The notes under the pieces: model-generated
What the model saw: only the letters and a program-made list of their open reading frames with translations
What the model was told of the DNA's origin: nothing
Database searches by the model: none
Made by a program: the position numbers and the translations under genes
Shown here: positions 1-9,671 of the stretch, one piece after another
Layout: every line of letters begins with the position of its first letter
Position numbering within the stretch: the stretch's first letter is position 1
NCBI RefSeq assembly: GCF_008327685.1
Contig: NZ_BDDE01000028.1
Span: 1-64,000 of the forward strand
Origin: Actinomadura sp. K4S16
GTDB taxonomy: Bacteria > Actinomycetota > Actinomycetes > Streptosporangiales > Streptosporangiaceae
Reading direction: 5' to 3'
DNA: 64,000 bases

Positions 1-58
1 GGGCTCACTGTACGGTGGACAGATCCTAGCCAGCACCCGACAATTCGGGATTGACGCG

Positions 59-91
59 ACAGGGACTGCCCAAGCTACGGGCAGTCCCTGT
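59..91 (-). terminator. Terminator hairpin of the ietAS-like operon
   Basis: A perfect 13-bp stem (arms starting ACAGGGACTGCCC and ending GGGCAGTCCCTGT) with a 7-nt loop lies 46 bp beyond the stop codon of the minus-strand protease gene. No strong U-tract follows, which is usual in GC-rich actinomycetes. It reads well as the end of the protease/ATPase transcript. Confidence 0.7.
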
Positions 92-136
92 ACGGGGGCT
101 CATCATGACCCGTAACCGGATCAGCAGCTGAGAGGG

Positions 137-2668
137 TCAGAGTTCAACAGCCGTTTCGATCCCAACTTGGGCAACGATGGGGGTATAGATGTCGGTGGTC
201 TCAGCACTCTTCAACGAGACCAGGAGCGAGTAGCGCACCGGAACATCAACCCGATCGGTGCGCTTGTTGTCCTTCCACCATCCACCCACCGGGACGACAG
301 CGAGCCATCCGCTGTCGGCCAGATCGGCGGCCGTCGATGTCCAAATGTCGGCGTGAAGGGAGCCACGACTACGGCCGTCCCTGCCAATCAGCCACCGATT
401 ATCGGCTGGTCGACGCGCAGTCTGTGAGCTGTTATCGCTCTCCTCCTGAGCTGCTTCGCGGGCGACCCGTTGCTGGAACTGCTCGGCGCTTTCGGTGGGG
501 AGCTTGAGGTCGAATCTCAGGGCGTGAGATGGGTAGCGGTAGCGCACCCAGCCCTTGTTCGAGGGGTTTGGCTCGATGAAGTAGGAGAGGGTCACTCGGA
601 GCTCGACCTCGGAATCGAAGAGGTCCAGGAGCTGCTCCCGTGGCCAAGGCAGTTGGTGTAGGCGCAAAGCGCGCATCGAGATCGCGCCGCGCCGGTGCTC
701 GAAGGGCCGAAACTCGTCTTCGACGATCATCGTTACCGCATTATCCGCACTTGCAAGCACGCGTTGCTCTGTGGGCACGCCCCACCCGTAGCGCCGGAGC
801 ATCCGGACGCGCTCTCTCTTCAGCATACGACGGGCCATAGTTCGGTCACGCATTGGCTGGGTCCACTCCGCCGAATGAACCAACAAGCCGCGGACCGTCT
901 CCGGCCAGAGTTTCGGGTAGCGCGCAAGGGCGAGCGCGCCGAGACGCGCGGCTTGGGCAGTCGCGGCGCTGGTGGCATTGGTGTCGGTCAGGTCACCGGT
1001 CCTTGAAGGAGCGAGCAGATGCAGGCAAGGGTCCGAGTAGCGGTTGCCTGACTTCTCCGCAATCATGTTTCCTCCCTCCAGCGTGATGTCTGGCTTGATC
1101 GGCCAGGAGGCACGCCATGTGAGGGAGGTGCGGCTATATGGTGACAGCTCTCCAGCTGGAGCGAGTGCGGTGAGGTGCCCCATATGGGGGTCGGTGATGT
1201 CGGTCAGTTGAGTGAAGGCTCCCACAGTGAGCACATTCCACGCTTGAGCCGGATCCTCGATGGCTCTTGTGTCGCACACATCGAGGTAGTCGCCCTTTTG
1301 GGAGATCTGATCGACCACGTTGCCGGCTGAGACGAAGAACAGCCGGGCAGCTTCGGGATCGGGTTCGCCGAGGAGGATGACGCCCTGTGGTGAGGTGCCG
1401 ATGTCCGTACCGAACGACAGTGCGTCCAGAGCGGCTGACCACGAAGTGGGACGTCCATCGTTGACGACCGCTCCATCGGTGATTGGCATGGAGAACACAC
1501 GGCGACGGCCGGGATTCTCAACCTCGATGAGGCTTGCGGCCTCAGCCACCGTGACACCGTAGAACGGAGGGTCAGCGTTCTGTGGAGCGCCTGAGTCTTG
1601 GAGGATCTTGACTGATTCCAGCCGGTGTCGCAGGTCTACCCGCTTGTTGCTGACACACTCGGTGGCCAAGTCACCGATGAGTGACAGCCCGGCCATCGGT
1701 GTGCCATGTCCGTGTCGCCGGTACTGGTCGGCTGGGGTCGTCCCCCGCAGCGCGGTCAACTCCTTGTCGACAGAGCCACGCAGGAGGCGGTGGCGCGACA
1801 TGATCCCAGTGTCGAGAAGACACACCAACGGTGCGTTCGGTGAGGCCGGAACCAACCTGTCCGCGAGGTCATCCATCAGCCCCGTACGTGTCTCTGAATC
1901 AAGATCCAAGAGTTCGGCGGCTGGTGGGCGGTGTACTTCGGTGACGACAGCGTTGGCGCTTAGTAGCTTGCTGAGCTGGTCCGGAGTCGCTTCGATCTGA
2001 GCGATTAGCCGGTCAGGGAATCCCAGGGTCTGCTTCGCCATACGGAGCTCGAGCGCGGACACCGCTGTCCTCAAGTCAGAGGAGACGTCCTCTTGTTCGG
2101 GCGAGGCAGCGAACCACACCTCCCACCAGCGAGTTACCGGATCCGCCGGAAAGGGCCCCGGATCCTGCCAGAACTCCCGTAGGACCGCTAGCCGGATCTC
2201 TTTGATGTTGGCGACCAGGGCCTCGTGCTTGGGGCGGCCCGAGGGTGTCACTTCTGTCGCGAACCCCTCGAGTTTGCGGAGGAATTTTCCTTCGGCGCCG
2301 AACGGCATCCAGACCAGCGCGCGCTCAGCCTTGCCGGATTCGGCTGGCAAGACAGTGAGCAGCTTGGCCCCGTTGCTACCCAGGCTCGTCAGAGCCAGGT
2401 CATAGCCGGGTTCGTCGCTCCAGCCTTCCACACAAATGCTGAAGCCTTCTGGGGCGGCCTCGGTCGGCATGTCTTCCGTGAGCACCCTCGCTTGCTCCAG
2501 TGCCTCAGACACCTCCTCGGCGAGGCGCTCCGCGTGCCCGACTCGGTCGTCGATGGTGCGACGTCTACCGCCACCACCGCCCCGTCCGCGGTAGGCGATG
2601 TCCTGACCGGAGCGGGGGACCAGGATGTGGGGGAGAGCACGGGGCCGACCCGTGGTGGGGTCAGTCAC
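137..2668 (-). CDS. ietS: Subtilisin-like S8 serine protease, IetS-type
   Basis: The 843-aa protein carries a subtilase catalytic triad: Asp286 in LLDTG, His321 in GHGTPMAG and Ser567 in TSAATA, with oxyanion Asn450 in SAGN. About 270 residues precede the protease domain and about 200 follow it; there is no signal peptide or membrane segment, so it should be cytoplasmic. It starts with GTG and overlaps the stop of the upstream AAA+ ATPase gene by 8 bp, implying translational coupling. A subtilisin-like protease paired with a AAA+ ATPase is the composition of IetAS, first described as a plasmid incompatibility system and later reported as an anti-phage system. The family call rests on domain pairing and motifs; the trigger and substrate are unknown. 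Confidence 0.82.
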   Translation of the reverse strand: MTDPTTGRPRALPHILVPRSGQDIAYRGRGGGGGRRRTIDDRVGHAERLAEEVSEALEQARVLTEDMPTEAAPEGFSICVEGWSDEPGYDLALTSLGSNGAKLLTVLPAESGKAERALVWMPFGAEGKFLRKLEGFATEVTPSGRPKHEALVANIKEIRLAVLREFWQDPGPFPADPVTRWWEVWFAASPEQEDVSSDLRTAVSALELRMAKQTLGFPDRLIAQIEATPDQLSKLLSANAVVTEVHRPPAAELLDLDSETRTGLMDDLADRLVPASPNAPLVCLLDTGIMSRHRLLRGSVDKELTALRGTTPADQYRRHGHGTPMAGLSLIGDLATECVSNKRVDLRHRLESVKILQDSGAPQNADPPFYGVTVAEAASLIEVENPGRRRVFSMPITDGAVVNDGRPTSWSAALDALSFGTDIGTSPQGVILLGEPDPEAARLFFVSAGNVVDQISQKGDYLDVCDTRAIEDPAQAWNVLTVGAFTQLTDITDPHMGHLTALAPAGELSPYSRTSLTWRASWPIKPDITLEGGNMIAEKSGNRYSDPCLHLLAPSRTGDLTDTNATSAATAQAARLGALALARYPKLWPETVRGLLVHSAEWTQPMRDRTMARRMLKRERVRMLRRYGWGVPTEQRVLASADNAVTMIVEDEFRPFEHRRGAISMRALRLHQLPWPREQLLDLFDSEVELRVTLSYFIEPNPSNKGWVRYRYPSHALRFDLKLPTESAEQFQQRVAREAAQEESDNSSQTARRPADNRWLIGRDGRSRGSLHADIWTSTAADLADSGWLAVVPVGGWWKDNKRTDRVDVPVRYSLLVSLKSAETTDIYTPIVAQVGIETAVEL

Positions 2669-3644
2669 GACGAGCGGCGCGTCGCTCGTCCAAGGCGGTG
2701 GCCAGCGCGGCCGTGGTGATCAGTTGATGCCCGGCCAGGATGGACCGCTTGGCGGCGCTCTCGGCAGCCTTCACCAGCTCGGCATGGCTCAATTCACCGG
2801 TGTGGGATTCAACTTCCGCCCACTCCACGCCTGTGGTGTTCATGTTGATGAGCCTCCCGCGTACTACCTCGCCCGCTTGCTTCATGCCAGGCAAATCATA
2901 GGTAACCACCGAGTCAAAACGGCGGAAGAGGGCGCGGTCAAGCAAGTTGGGATGGTTCGTGGCGGCGACCACGAGGCTCTCGGGGGGTGATTCGTCCAGA
3001 AAAAGGAGGAATGAGTTGAGCATACGGCGGGCCTCGCCGACGTCGTTCTTGGCTGCCCGCTCTGCCCCGATGGCGTCGAACTCGTCGAAGAGGTACACCG
3101 CGCGCGACTGCTTCGCCGCATCGAAGACGGTGCGCAGCTTGGTCGAGGTCTCACCCATGAACCTGCTGATCACGCCGTCCAGGCGGATGGTGAACAAGGG
3201 AAGCCCCAGCTCATGAGCGAGCACAGCAGCGCTCATACTCTTTCCAGTGCCGGGCGGCCCGGTCAACAACACGCGGTGGATCGGCTCGAACCCGTGGCTC
3301 TCCAGTTCCGCGCGCTGCCGCTGCTCGTGCAGCACCTGATCCAGAGCTTCGCGCACACTTTTGCTCAGCGTCATCTCGCTGAGTCGCACGTCTGGATAGT
3401 CGGCGGTGACTAGGTCTGCCAGCTCCCCTTTGGGGCGGATCATCGGGGTCGGGGACGGACCGAGTCTGGACAGCGGCTCCGCGCGGGCCGCGTCGATCAT
3501 CTCCCGGAGCTCTGAGGCGAGGCGGTTGTGCCCCTGCCGGGCCGCCTTGGCTGCAACTTGGAGCGTGACCGCGTAGAAGGACTCCTCGTCTCCGGCCGCG
3601 TGAGCCTGGACGAGCGCCTTCAGATGGTCCGCCGAGGCACTCAT
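2661..3644 (-). CDS. ietA: AAA+ ATPase, IetA-type partner of the protease
   Basis: This AAA+ ATPase (327 aa from the chosen start) has Walker A GPPGTGKS near residues 129-136, Walker B with Asp187-Glu188 in YLFDEFD, sensor-1 in ATNHPNLLD, and the RALFRRFD arginine-finger region. An N-terminal helical region of about 90 residues precedes the ATPase core. I chose the ATG at 3644 over a further upstream in-frame start because AAGGGCGGG sits just ahead of it and the longer version adds only Arg-rich, unconserved-looking sequence. The next gene, the subtilase, overlaps by 8 bp, so both are probably made from one message. In IetAS systems the ATPase is thought to gate or activate the protease; that role is inferred here. 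Confidence 0.82.
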   Translation of the reverse strand: MSASADHLKALVQAHAAGDEESFYAVTLQVAAKAARQGHNRLASELREMIDAARAEPLSRLGPSPTPMIRPKGELADLVTADYPDVRLSEMTLSKSVREALDQVLHEQRQRAELESHGFEPIHRVLLTGPPGTGKSMSAAVLAHELGLPLFTIRLDGVISRFMGETSTKLRTVFDAAKQSRAVYLFDEFDAIGAERAAKNDVGEARRMLNSFLLFLDESPPESLVVAATNHPNLLDRALFRRFDSVVTYDLPGMKQAGEVVRGRLINMNTTGVEWAEVESHTGELSHAELVKAAESAAKRSILAGHQLITTAALATALDERRAARRD

Positions 3645-3838
3645 GCCCGCCCTTCGAATCGCTGAGACTCTCTTCCCCGAATCTACCCGTCGGACACATC
3701 GCGGTCGATGGGTACCCATAGGTCAGCGTCGGCAAGCACTGGCGGGGGTCTGCCGGTGGGCAAGGATCGACCAACCTGCGGGATGAAAATGACTACGCTG
3801 TCACCGATCAGTGATGGCGAGGTGAGGAGAAGCGGACG

Positions 3839-6800
3839 ATGGCAGACAAGGTCATCGAGAACCCGATCATTAACTCGCCCTACCTCGCCCCGACCAGGCA
3901 CTTCAAGTTCGACAACGACGGGATCACCAACGAGGTCGTGGACGGGCGCCGCGACAGCGCCTACTTCGTGCCGGTACCGAGGGCGCGGAAGCGGGGCACT
4001 CAGGCCGAGCTTGACCTGCCTGAGCTGGGGCTAACCGCAGACCAGATTCAGCCCAATTTCTTCGTCAACGCCATCCGGTCACGGGTCGACCGCTGGCGGG
4101 CCGCCGGCTACCCCAATGTCACCCCCACCACCCGCCGGCTGCTGGAGTTCTGGAGCGACCCTGTCCGGGACAACCCGATCTTGTTCTGTCAGCGGGAAGC
4201 CGTCGAGACGGCCATCTACCTGGCTGAATCTGCGACGAAGGACGGCGACACCAACACCCTGAACAGGCTCAGGGAGATCAATGCCGAGTACAACGATGGG
4301 CTAAACCGGGCCGCCCTCAAGATGGCGACCGGGTCCGGCAAGACCGTCGTGATGGCGATGCTGATCGCATGGCAGACCCTCAACAAGGTGCAGTCTCCCA
4401 ACGACAAGCGCTTCGCCAAGCGCTTCCTGGTCGTCGCCCCCGGGCTCACGATCCGCGACCGCCTGCGCGTCCTGCGTCCGCAAGACGAGGGCAACTACTA
4501 CCGGCAACGCGACCTGGTACCGCCGGAGCTCCAAGCCGCGCTGCGGCAGGCGAAGATCGTCATCACGAACTTTCACGCCTTCCAGCGTCGCGAGACCAAG
4601 CAGGGCCAGAACCTTGCCAAGACGACGAAGGAACTGCTCGCCGGTAAGGCGGGCGCGCCGAGCCCGTTTCGGGAGAGCGTCGGGCAGATGGTCAACCGCG
4701 TCATCGGGGAGCTCGGCGGTACCTCCGACATCGTCGTGCTCAATGACGAGGCTCACCACTGCTACCGGGACCGCAGCGACGATCCTGCCGAAGGTGCCGC
4801 GGGCAAGCTCACAGGGCAGGATCGCAAGGATGCTGGCGAGCGCAATGATAACGCCCGCATCTGGTTCCGCGGCCTCAAAGCGATCAAGGCGAAGCTCGGC
4901 GTCAAGACCGTGTACGACCTGTCGGCCACTCCCTTCTTTCTCGCCGGCTCGGGCTACCAGGAGAGCACACTGTTCCCCTGGGTGGTCAGCGACTTCTCGC
5001 TGATCGATGCCATCGAGGCCGGGATCGTCAAGATCCCGCGCGTCCCCGTCGATGACGACGCCAACAGTGACACTGTCACGTATCTCAACCTCTGGCCGCA
5101 CATTCGAGACGAACTGCCGAAGAAGGTCCGGGCCAAGGACTCTGGCGTTACCGCGGAGCAGATGCCGTCGGTCCTGGAAAGCGCCCTGTACAGCCTGTAC
5201 GACTCTTATAAGAAGTCGTATGCGAACTGGGAGCGCTCGGACGGAGCGAAGAACGGAGAGCCGCCGCCGGTGTTCATCGTGGTCTGTAACAACACCACGG
5301 TGTCCAAGATGGTGTTCGACTGGATCGGTGGCTGGGATCGGGAGATCGGCGAGGGTGAGACCGTCGCGGTGCGAGGCAAGCTTGACCTGTTCTCCAACGT
5401 CGACGGGCATTACAACTGGGCGCACCGACCGCCGACCATCCTGGTCGACTCGGCGCAGTTCGAGACTGGTGAACTCACCCCAGAGTTCCGCAAGGCGCTC
5501 GGGCACGAGATCGAGCAGTTCAAACAGGAGTACGCGCGCCGGTTCAGCCGGGCCGCGGACAAGATCGAAGACGCGACAATCCTGCGCGAAGTGATGAACA
5601 CCGTCGGGAAGAAGGGAGCACTCGGCGAACACGTTCGCTGCGTGGTGAGCGTCTCGATGCTCACCGAAGGTTGGGACGCCAACACTGTCACCCACATCCT
5701 TGGCGTCCGGGCCTTCGGCACCCAGCTGCTAGCGGAACAGGTCGTTGGGCGCGGCCTGCGACGCCGCTCCTACGCGGTGGACGAGAATGGTATGTTCGCC
5801 CCCGAGTACGCCGACGTGTACGGCGTGCCGTTCCAGTTCATCCCCACAGTCGGACAGACGAAGGACGTCAAGCTTAAGCCGACGCGGCGCGTGCACGCCG
5901 CCATGGACCGGGCGCACGCGGAGATCACCTATCCGCACTTGGTCGGGTACCGGATTGAGCTGCCCGACTCGCCGCTCATGGCCGGGTTCACGCCGGAGAG
6001 CAGGCTGACCGTCGACCGCGACGTGATCCCCCTGGTGACCCTCACAGCGGGGGTTGCCGGCACTGGCGGTACCGACCTACTGGCGGAGCTCCAGAGCAAG
6101 CGCGAGCAGACGATCGCCTACGACCTCGCGCGCCTGGTGTTGGGGCAGTACTACACCGACCGCGACTCAGGGGACACACGTCCGTGGCTTTTCCCCCAGA
6201 TCCTGGACATAACCAAGCAGTGGCTCGCCGAATGCGTCACCTACGTGAACGATGGCTTCGTCGGTCTGCTGCACATCGCACAATTCGCAGACGAGGCCGC
6301 TCGCCGCATCAGGGACTCGATCTCGGTCATGGAGGGCGACCGGCAGCCTCGGGCACTGCCAATCTTCCGGCCGTTCGAGCGGCTTGGTAGCACTGCCGAT
6401 GTCGACTTCTCCACGACCAAGGCCGTGTATCCAACAGCAGAGGAGAAGTGCCATGTCAACTTCGTTGTACTCGACGGGCCGCATGGCAACACCTGGGAGG
6501 AAAAGGTGGCACAGATCCTCGAGTCCCACCCGCAAGTTGCCGCCTATGTTAAGAACGACCACCTTGGCTTCAGCATCCCATACACGATCAAAGGGCGGAA
6601 CCGGCAGTATCTTCCGGACTTCCTCGTGCGGCTCGCACCTCCGGAGCCGGGCGATGACCTCACTTACACATTGATCGTGGAGGTCTCCGGTGGGCACAAG
6701 CCCGCTGAGGCCACGCGGGAGAAAGCAGTGACCGCCAGACGCCAGTGGGTGCCGGCGGTCAATAACCACGGAGGCCACGGGCGCTGGGGCTATGTCGAGC

Positions 6801-6952
6801 TCCGCGACCCTGCAAAATTCCAAAGCGAGCTTCAGGCCGCAATCGATGACCTGTACACCCGCATGGGGACGAGCGCTCAGGTCGGGCCTGACTGGGGCAT
6901 CGACCACATGGACAACGAGTCCGGCACGATTATCACGGGCAAGGGAGCGTAG
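3839..6952 (+). CDS. res: Type III restriction enzyme Res subunit
   Basis: The 1037-aa protein is an SF2 helicase-nuclease. Walker A is ATGSGKT (163-169), the DEAH box is at 303-306, motif III is SAT at 362-364, and motif VI includes GRGLRR. The C-terminus (about 925-1000) has a PD-(D/E)XK-like core: PDFLVRL, then LIVEVSGG, where the usual third-position Lys is Ser. Res translocates on DNA with ATP and cuts when it meets a second enzyme; Mod, 3 bp downstream, supplies the target specificity. A strong GAGGTGAGGAG ribosome site precedes the ATG. The gene is divergent from the ietAS-like pair, separated by 194 bp. The assignment is firm; whether the nuclease is active is less sure because of the altered motif. 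Confidence 0.9.
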   Translation: MADKVIENPIINSPYLAPTRHFKFDNDGITNEVVDGRRDSAYFVPVPRARKRGTQAELDLPELGLTADQIQPNFFVNAIRSRVDRWRAAGYPNVTPTTRRLLEFWSDPVRDNPILFCQREAVETAIYLAESATKDGDTNTLNRLREINAEYNDGLNRAALKMATGSGKTVVMAMLIAWQTLNKVQSPNDKRFAKRFLVVAPGLTIRDRLRVLRPQDEGNYYRQRDLVPPELQAALRQAKIVITNFHAFQRRETKQGQNLAKTTKELLAGKAGAPSPFRESVGQMVNRVIGELGGTSDIVVLNDEAHHCYRDRSDDPAEGAAGKLTGQDRKDAGERNDNARIWFRGLKAIKAKLGVKTVYDLSATPFFLAGSGYQESTLFPWVVSDFSLIDAIEAGIVKIPRVPVDDDANSDTVTYLNLWPHIRDELPKKVRAKDSGVTAEQMPSVLESALYSLYDSYKKSYANWERSDGAKNGEPPPVFIVVCNNTTVSKMVFDWIGGWDREIGEGETVAVRGKLDLFSNVDGHYNWAHRPPTILVDSAQFETGELTPEFRKALGHEIEQFKQEYARRFSRAADKIEDATILREVMNTVGKKGALGEHVRCVVSVSMLTEGWDANTVTHILGVRAFGTQLLAEQVVGRGLRRRSYAVDENGMFAPEYADVYGVPFQFIPTVGQTKDVKLKPTRRVHAAMDRAHAEITYPHLVGYRIELPDSPLMAGFTPESRLTVDRDVIPLVTLTAGVAGTGGTDLLAELQSKREQTIAYDLARLVLGQYYTDRDSGDTRPWLFPQILDITKQWLAECVTYVNDGFVGLLHIAQFADEAARRIRDSISVMEGDRQPRALPIFRPFERLGSTADVDFSTTKAVYPTAEEKCHVNFVVLDGPHGNTWEEKVAQILESHPQVAAYVKNDHLGFSIPYTIKGRNRQYLPDFLVRLAPPEPGDDLTYTLIVEVSGGHKPAEATREKAVTARRQWVPAVNNHGGHGRWGYVELRDPAKFQSELQAAIDDLYTRMGTSAQVGPDWGIDHMDNESGTIITGKGA

Positions 6953-6954
6953 GG

Positions 6955-9657
6955 ATGCCGCAGAGGAAGAAGGCTGGGCCGGTGCCAGTCGAGGCATTGC
7001 AGCACGACGACAAGCGGGTCAACATCCCCACTGCAGACGCCCACGATTTCCTGGACGAGCAGGACGCCAAGCCAGCCCGGCTGCGCTACCCGCGCAACCC
7101 TGATCTAGACCCGCAACTGGTCTGGAAGGGCAAGGACGAGCAGGATGCCGAAGACCTGATCGTCAACGCGCCGCCCATATACATTCAGGAGAAGATCGAC
7201 CCGCGGGTCCTGATCGAGAATCTACGCCGCACCGCAGCTGCGACCCAGCCCCAGGAAGGGCCGGAACTCGCGCTGTTCGATGAGTTCGACGGGCTGGAGG
7301 GCACCGACCTCATCGAGTTCTACAAGCATGAGGCCAACTGGTCCAATCGGATGATCCTCGGAGATTCGCTTCAGGTAATGGGATCGCTGGCGGAGAAGGA
7401 AAACCTTCGCGGCAAGGTCCAGATGATTTACATCGACCCACCGTACGGGATCAAATTTGGATCCAACTTTCAAAGCTCCACCGGCAAGCGCGATGTCAAG
7501 GATGGGAAGGCCGAGGACGTCACGCGCGAGGTCGAGCAGATCAAGGCGTTCCGGGATACATGGGAGCACGGCATCAGCTCTTACCTAGCCTATCTGCGAG
7601 ATCGGCTCGTTGTGGCACGGGACCTACTGACGGAGTCTGGAAGTTTGTTCGTTCAGATCGGGGATGAGAACGTTCACGTTGTAAGAACCTTGTTGGATGA
7701 AATATTCGGCAGGGAGAACTGTGTTTCGCAAATAACCTTCCTAAAAACGAGCTCGTCGACCAGTGAATTTGGCGGTATTGCCGATTATGTGATCTGGTAT
7801 GCACGCGATCGTTCGGCTATGAAATTTCGACAGCTTTACTCTGGCAAGAAAACGGGTGGTGCTGGGGGGTCGGGATATACGCAGGTGGAGCTTCCTGATG
7901 GAGTGCGTAGGCCCCTATCCAAGGCTGAGATTAACGACAATAGCACTCTTCCCGCTGGGAGCAGAATCTTTGCTTCTGATAATCTAACGAGCCAAAGCGC
8001 TGGACGCGAGAAGGGAGAAGGGGCAGCTTCGTGGTTCCGGGTCGAGCTGAAAGGTAAGTCGTATGATCCTGGATTGAAAGCAAGGTGGAAGACCAACAAA
8101 TCTGGGATGGCTCGCCTTTTGTTGGCAGGACGCGTTCTGGAGCCCGGAAAAAGAGGGGCTAAACTTTCTTATTTGAGATATCTGGATGACTTTCCAGCCA
8201 TGCCGCTTGGGAATGTTTGGACGGATACTCTTGGGCAAAATCAATTCGGCGGAGAAAAGGCGTACGTAGTCCAAACTGCTCTTCCGGTCATCCAGCGTTG
8301 CATGTTGATGGCGACGGATCCCGGAGACATAGTTCTCGATCCTACATGTGGCTCGGGAAGTACTGCATTTGTTGCAGAACAGTGGGGTCGTAGGTGGATC
8401 ACCATCGACACTTCGCGGGTGGCCCTTGCGCTTGCTCGACAGCGGATCATGGGCGCTCAGTATCCCTATTATTTGCTTGCAGACACCAAGGAAGGTCAGG
8501 AGCAGGAAGCTAGGCTGACCAACAAGGCGTTGTTCACGAATATTCATCGCGGTGACGTCCACAAGGGCTTTGTCTACAGGCGGGTATCGCACATCGGACT
8601 TAAGGCGATCGCGAACAACCCGGACATCAAGGAAGGAATGTCGCGAGCGGAGATCGATGCTGCGATTAAGCGGCACGCCGAGTATGAGCTGCTCTTTGAC
8701 CAGCCCTACGAGGACAAGAGAAAGATCCGGGTCGCGGGTCCTTTCACGGTCGAGAGCCTCGCCCCTCACAAGACGATCGCACCTACGGTCCAGGCTGTCA
8801 CTGAAACAGAGAGGGCCGCGGCTGAAGAAGATGCCTCCAGCTTCGAAGGCTCTATCCTGGAGAGCCTTGCCAAGGCCGGGGTGCAGAACGGTCGTAAGAA
8901 GGAGCGTCTGGAGTTCGAATCCCTAGCCCCCTATGCCGGGGAACTCATCCATGCTCAGGGGATTCGCAAGAACGGTCAGGAAGGGACCCCGCAACGCATC
9001 GGTGTGAGCATTGGGCCGCAGTACGGCTCCGTCGACCCAGAGTGGATCCGTCGCGCCGCCCGTGATGCCATTCGTGGTATGGGCTTCGACCTCCTCATTA
9101 TCTGTGCGTTCGCCTTCGACCCACAGGCCATCAAGACAACGGAGGAGTTCAAGCCCTCCTCGGAAGACTTCGCCTCCGTCCAGGAGGAGCGCAAGTTTGG
9201 TCGGCTTCCGATCATGTTGGTGCGAATGAACTCCGACTTGGTGATGGCGGACGTCTTGAAGAAGACCGGTTCCGGCAACCTCTTCATGGTCTTCGGCGAG
9301 CCGGACGTGGACATCCAACAGGGTGATGAGGGCGTGACGGTCGAGATCCGCGGTATTGACGTCTATGACCCGACACGGGGCGAGATCCGCTCCAGTGGCA
9401 CAGGCGAGATTGCCCTTTGGATGATCGACACCGACTACGACGGCGAGTCGTTCTTCGTCCGCCGCTGCTACTTCACCGGTGGCCACGACCCATATGCCCG
9501 TTTGAAGCGTTCCCTGAAGGCCGAGATCGACGAGGAGGCCTGGGCGACCCTCTACACGACCAAGTCCGACCCCTTCCCCCGGCCCGAGACCGGAAAGATC
9601 GCTATCAAGGTCATCAATCACTACGGCGATGAAGTGCTTCAGGTCTACGACCTCTAG
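6955..9657 (+). CDS. mod: Type III DNA methyltransferase Mod subunit
   Basis: The 900-aa protein is a beta-class DNA methyltransferase, expected to make N6-methyladenine. Catalytic motif IV DPPY is at 161-164 and the SAM-binding motif DPTCGSG starts near residue 462, the order typical of type III Mod proteins. The target-recognition region lies between them. DNA from about 7660 to 8560 is clearly AT-richer than either flank, matching that variable region and suggesting that specificity was swapped in by recombination. At 900 aa it is longer than classical Mod (about 650), with a long C-terminal extension shared by the large Res/Mod subgroup. It starts 3 bp after the res stop codon, so the two are co-translated. 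Confidence 0.9.
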   Translation: MPQRKKAGPVPVEALQHDDKRVNIPTADAHDFLDEQDAKPARLRYPRNPDLDPQLVWKGKDEQDAEDLIVNAPPIYIQEKIDPRVLIENLRRTAAATQPQEGPELALFDEFDGLEGTDLIEFYKHEANWSNRMILGDSLQVMGSLAEKENLRGKVQMIYIDPPYGIKFGSNFQSSTGKRDVKDGKAEDVTREVEQIKAFRDTWEHGISSYLAYLRDRLVVARDLLTESGSLFVQIGDENVHVVRTLLDEIFGRENCVSQITFLKTSSSTSEFGGIADYVIWYARDRSAMKFRQLYSGKKTGGAGGSGYTQVELPDGVRRPLSKAEINDNSTLPAGSRIFASDNLTSQSAGREKGEGAASWFRVELKGKSYDPGLKARWKTNKSGMARLLLAGRVLEPGKRGAKLSYLRYLDDFPAMPLGNVWTDTLGQNQFGGEKAYVVQTALPVIQRCMLMATDPGDIVLDPTCGSGSTAFVAEQWGRRWITIDTSRVALALARQRIMGAQYPYYLLADTKEGQEQEARLTNKALFTNIHRGDVHKGFVYRRVSHIGLKAIANNPDIKEGMSRAEIDAAIKRHAEYELLFDQPYEDKRKIRVAGPFTVESLAPHKTIAPTVQAVTETERAAAEEDASSFEGSILESLAKAGVQNGRKKERLEFESLAPYAGELIHAQGIRKNGQEGTPQRIGVSIGPQYGSVDPEWIRRAARDAIRGMGFDLLIICAFAFDPQAIKTTEEFKPSSEDFASVQEERKFGRLPIMLVRMNSDLVMADVLKKTGSGNLFMVFGEPDVDIQQGDEGVTVEIRGIDVYDPTRGEIRSSGTGEIALWMIDTDYDGESFFVRRCYFTGGHDPYARLKRSLKAEIDEEAWATLYTTKSDPFPRPETGKIAIKVINHYGDEVLQVYDL

Positions 9658-9671
9658 GTGATCTACGCCAC

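Noticed and set aside
3645..3719. Upstream start for the AAA+ ATPase
   Set aside because: The added 25 residues are Arg-rich with no ribosome site; ATG 3644 has one.
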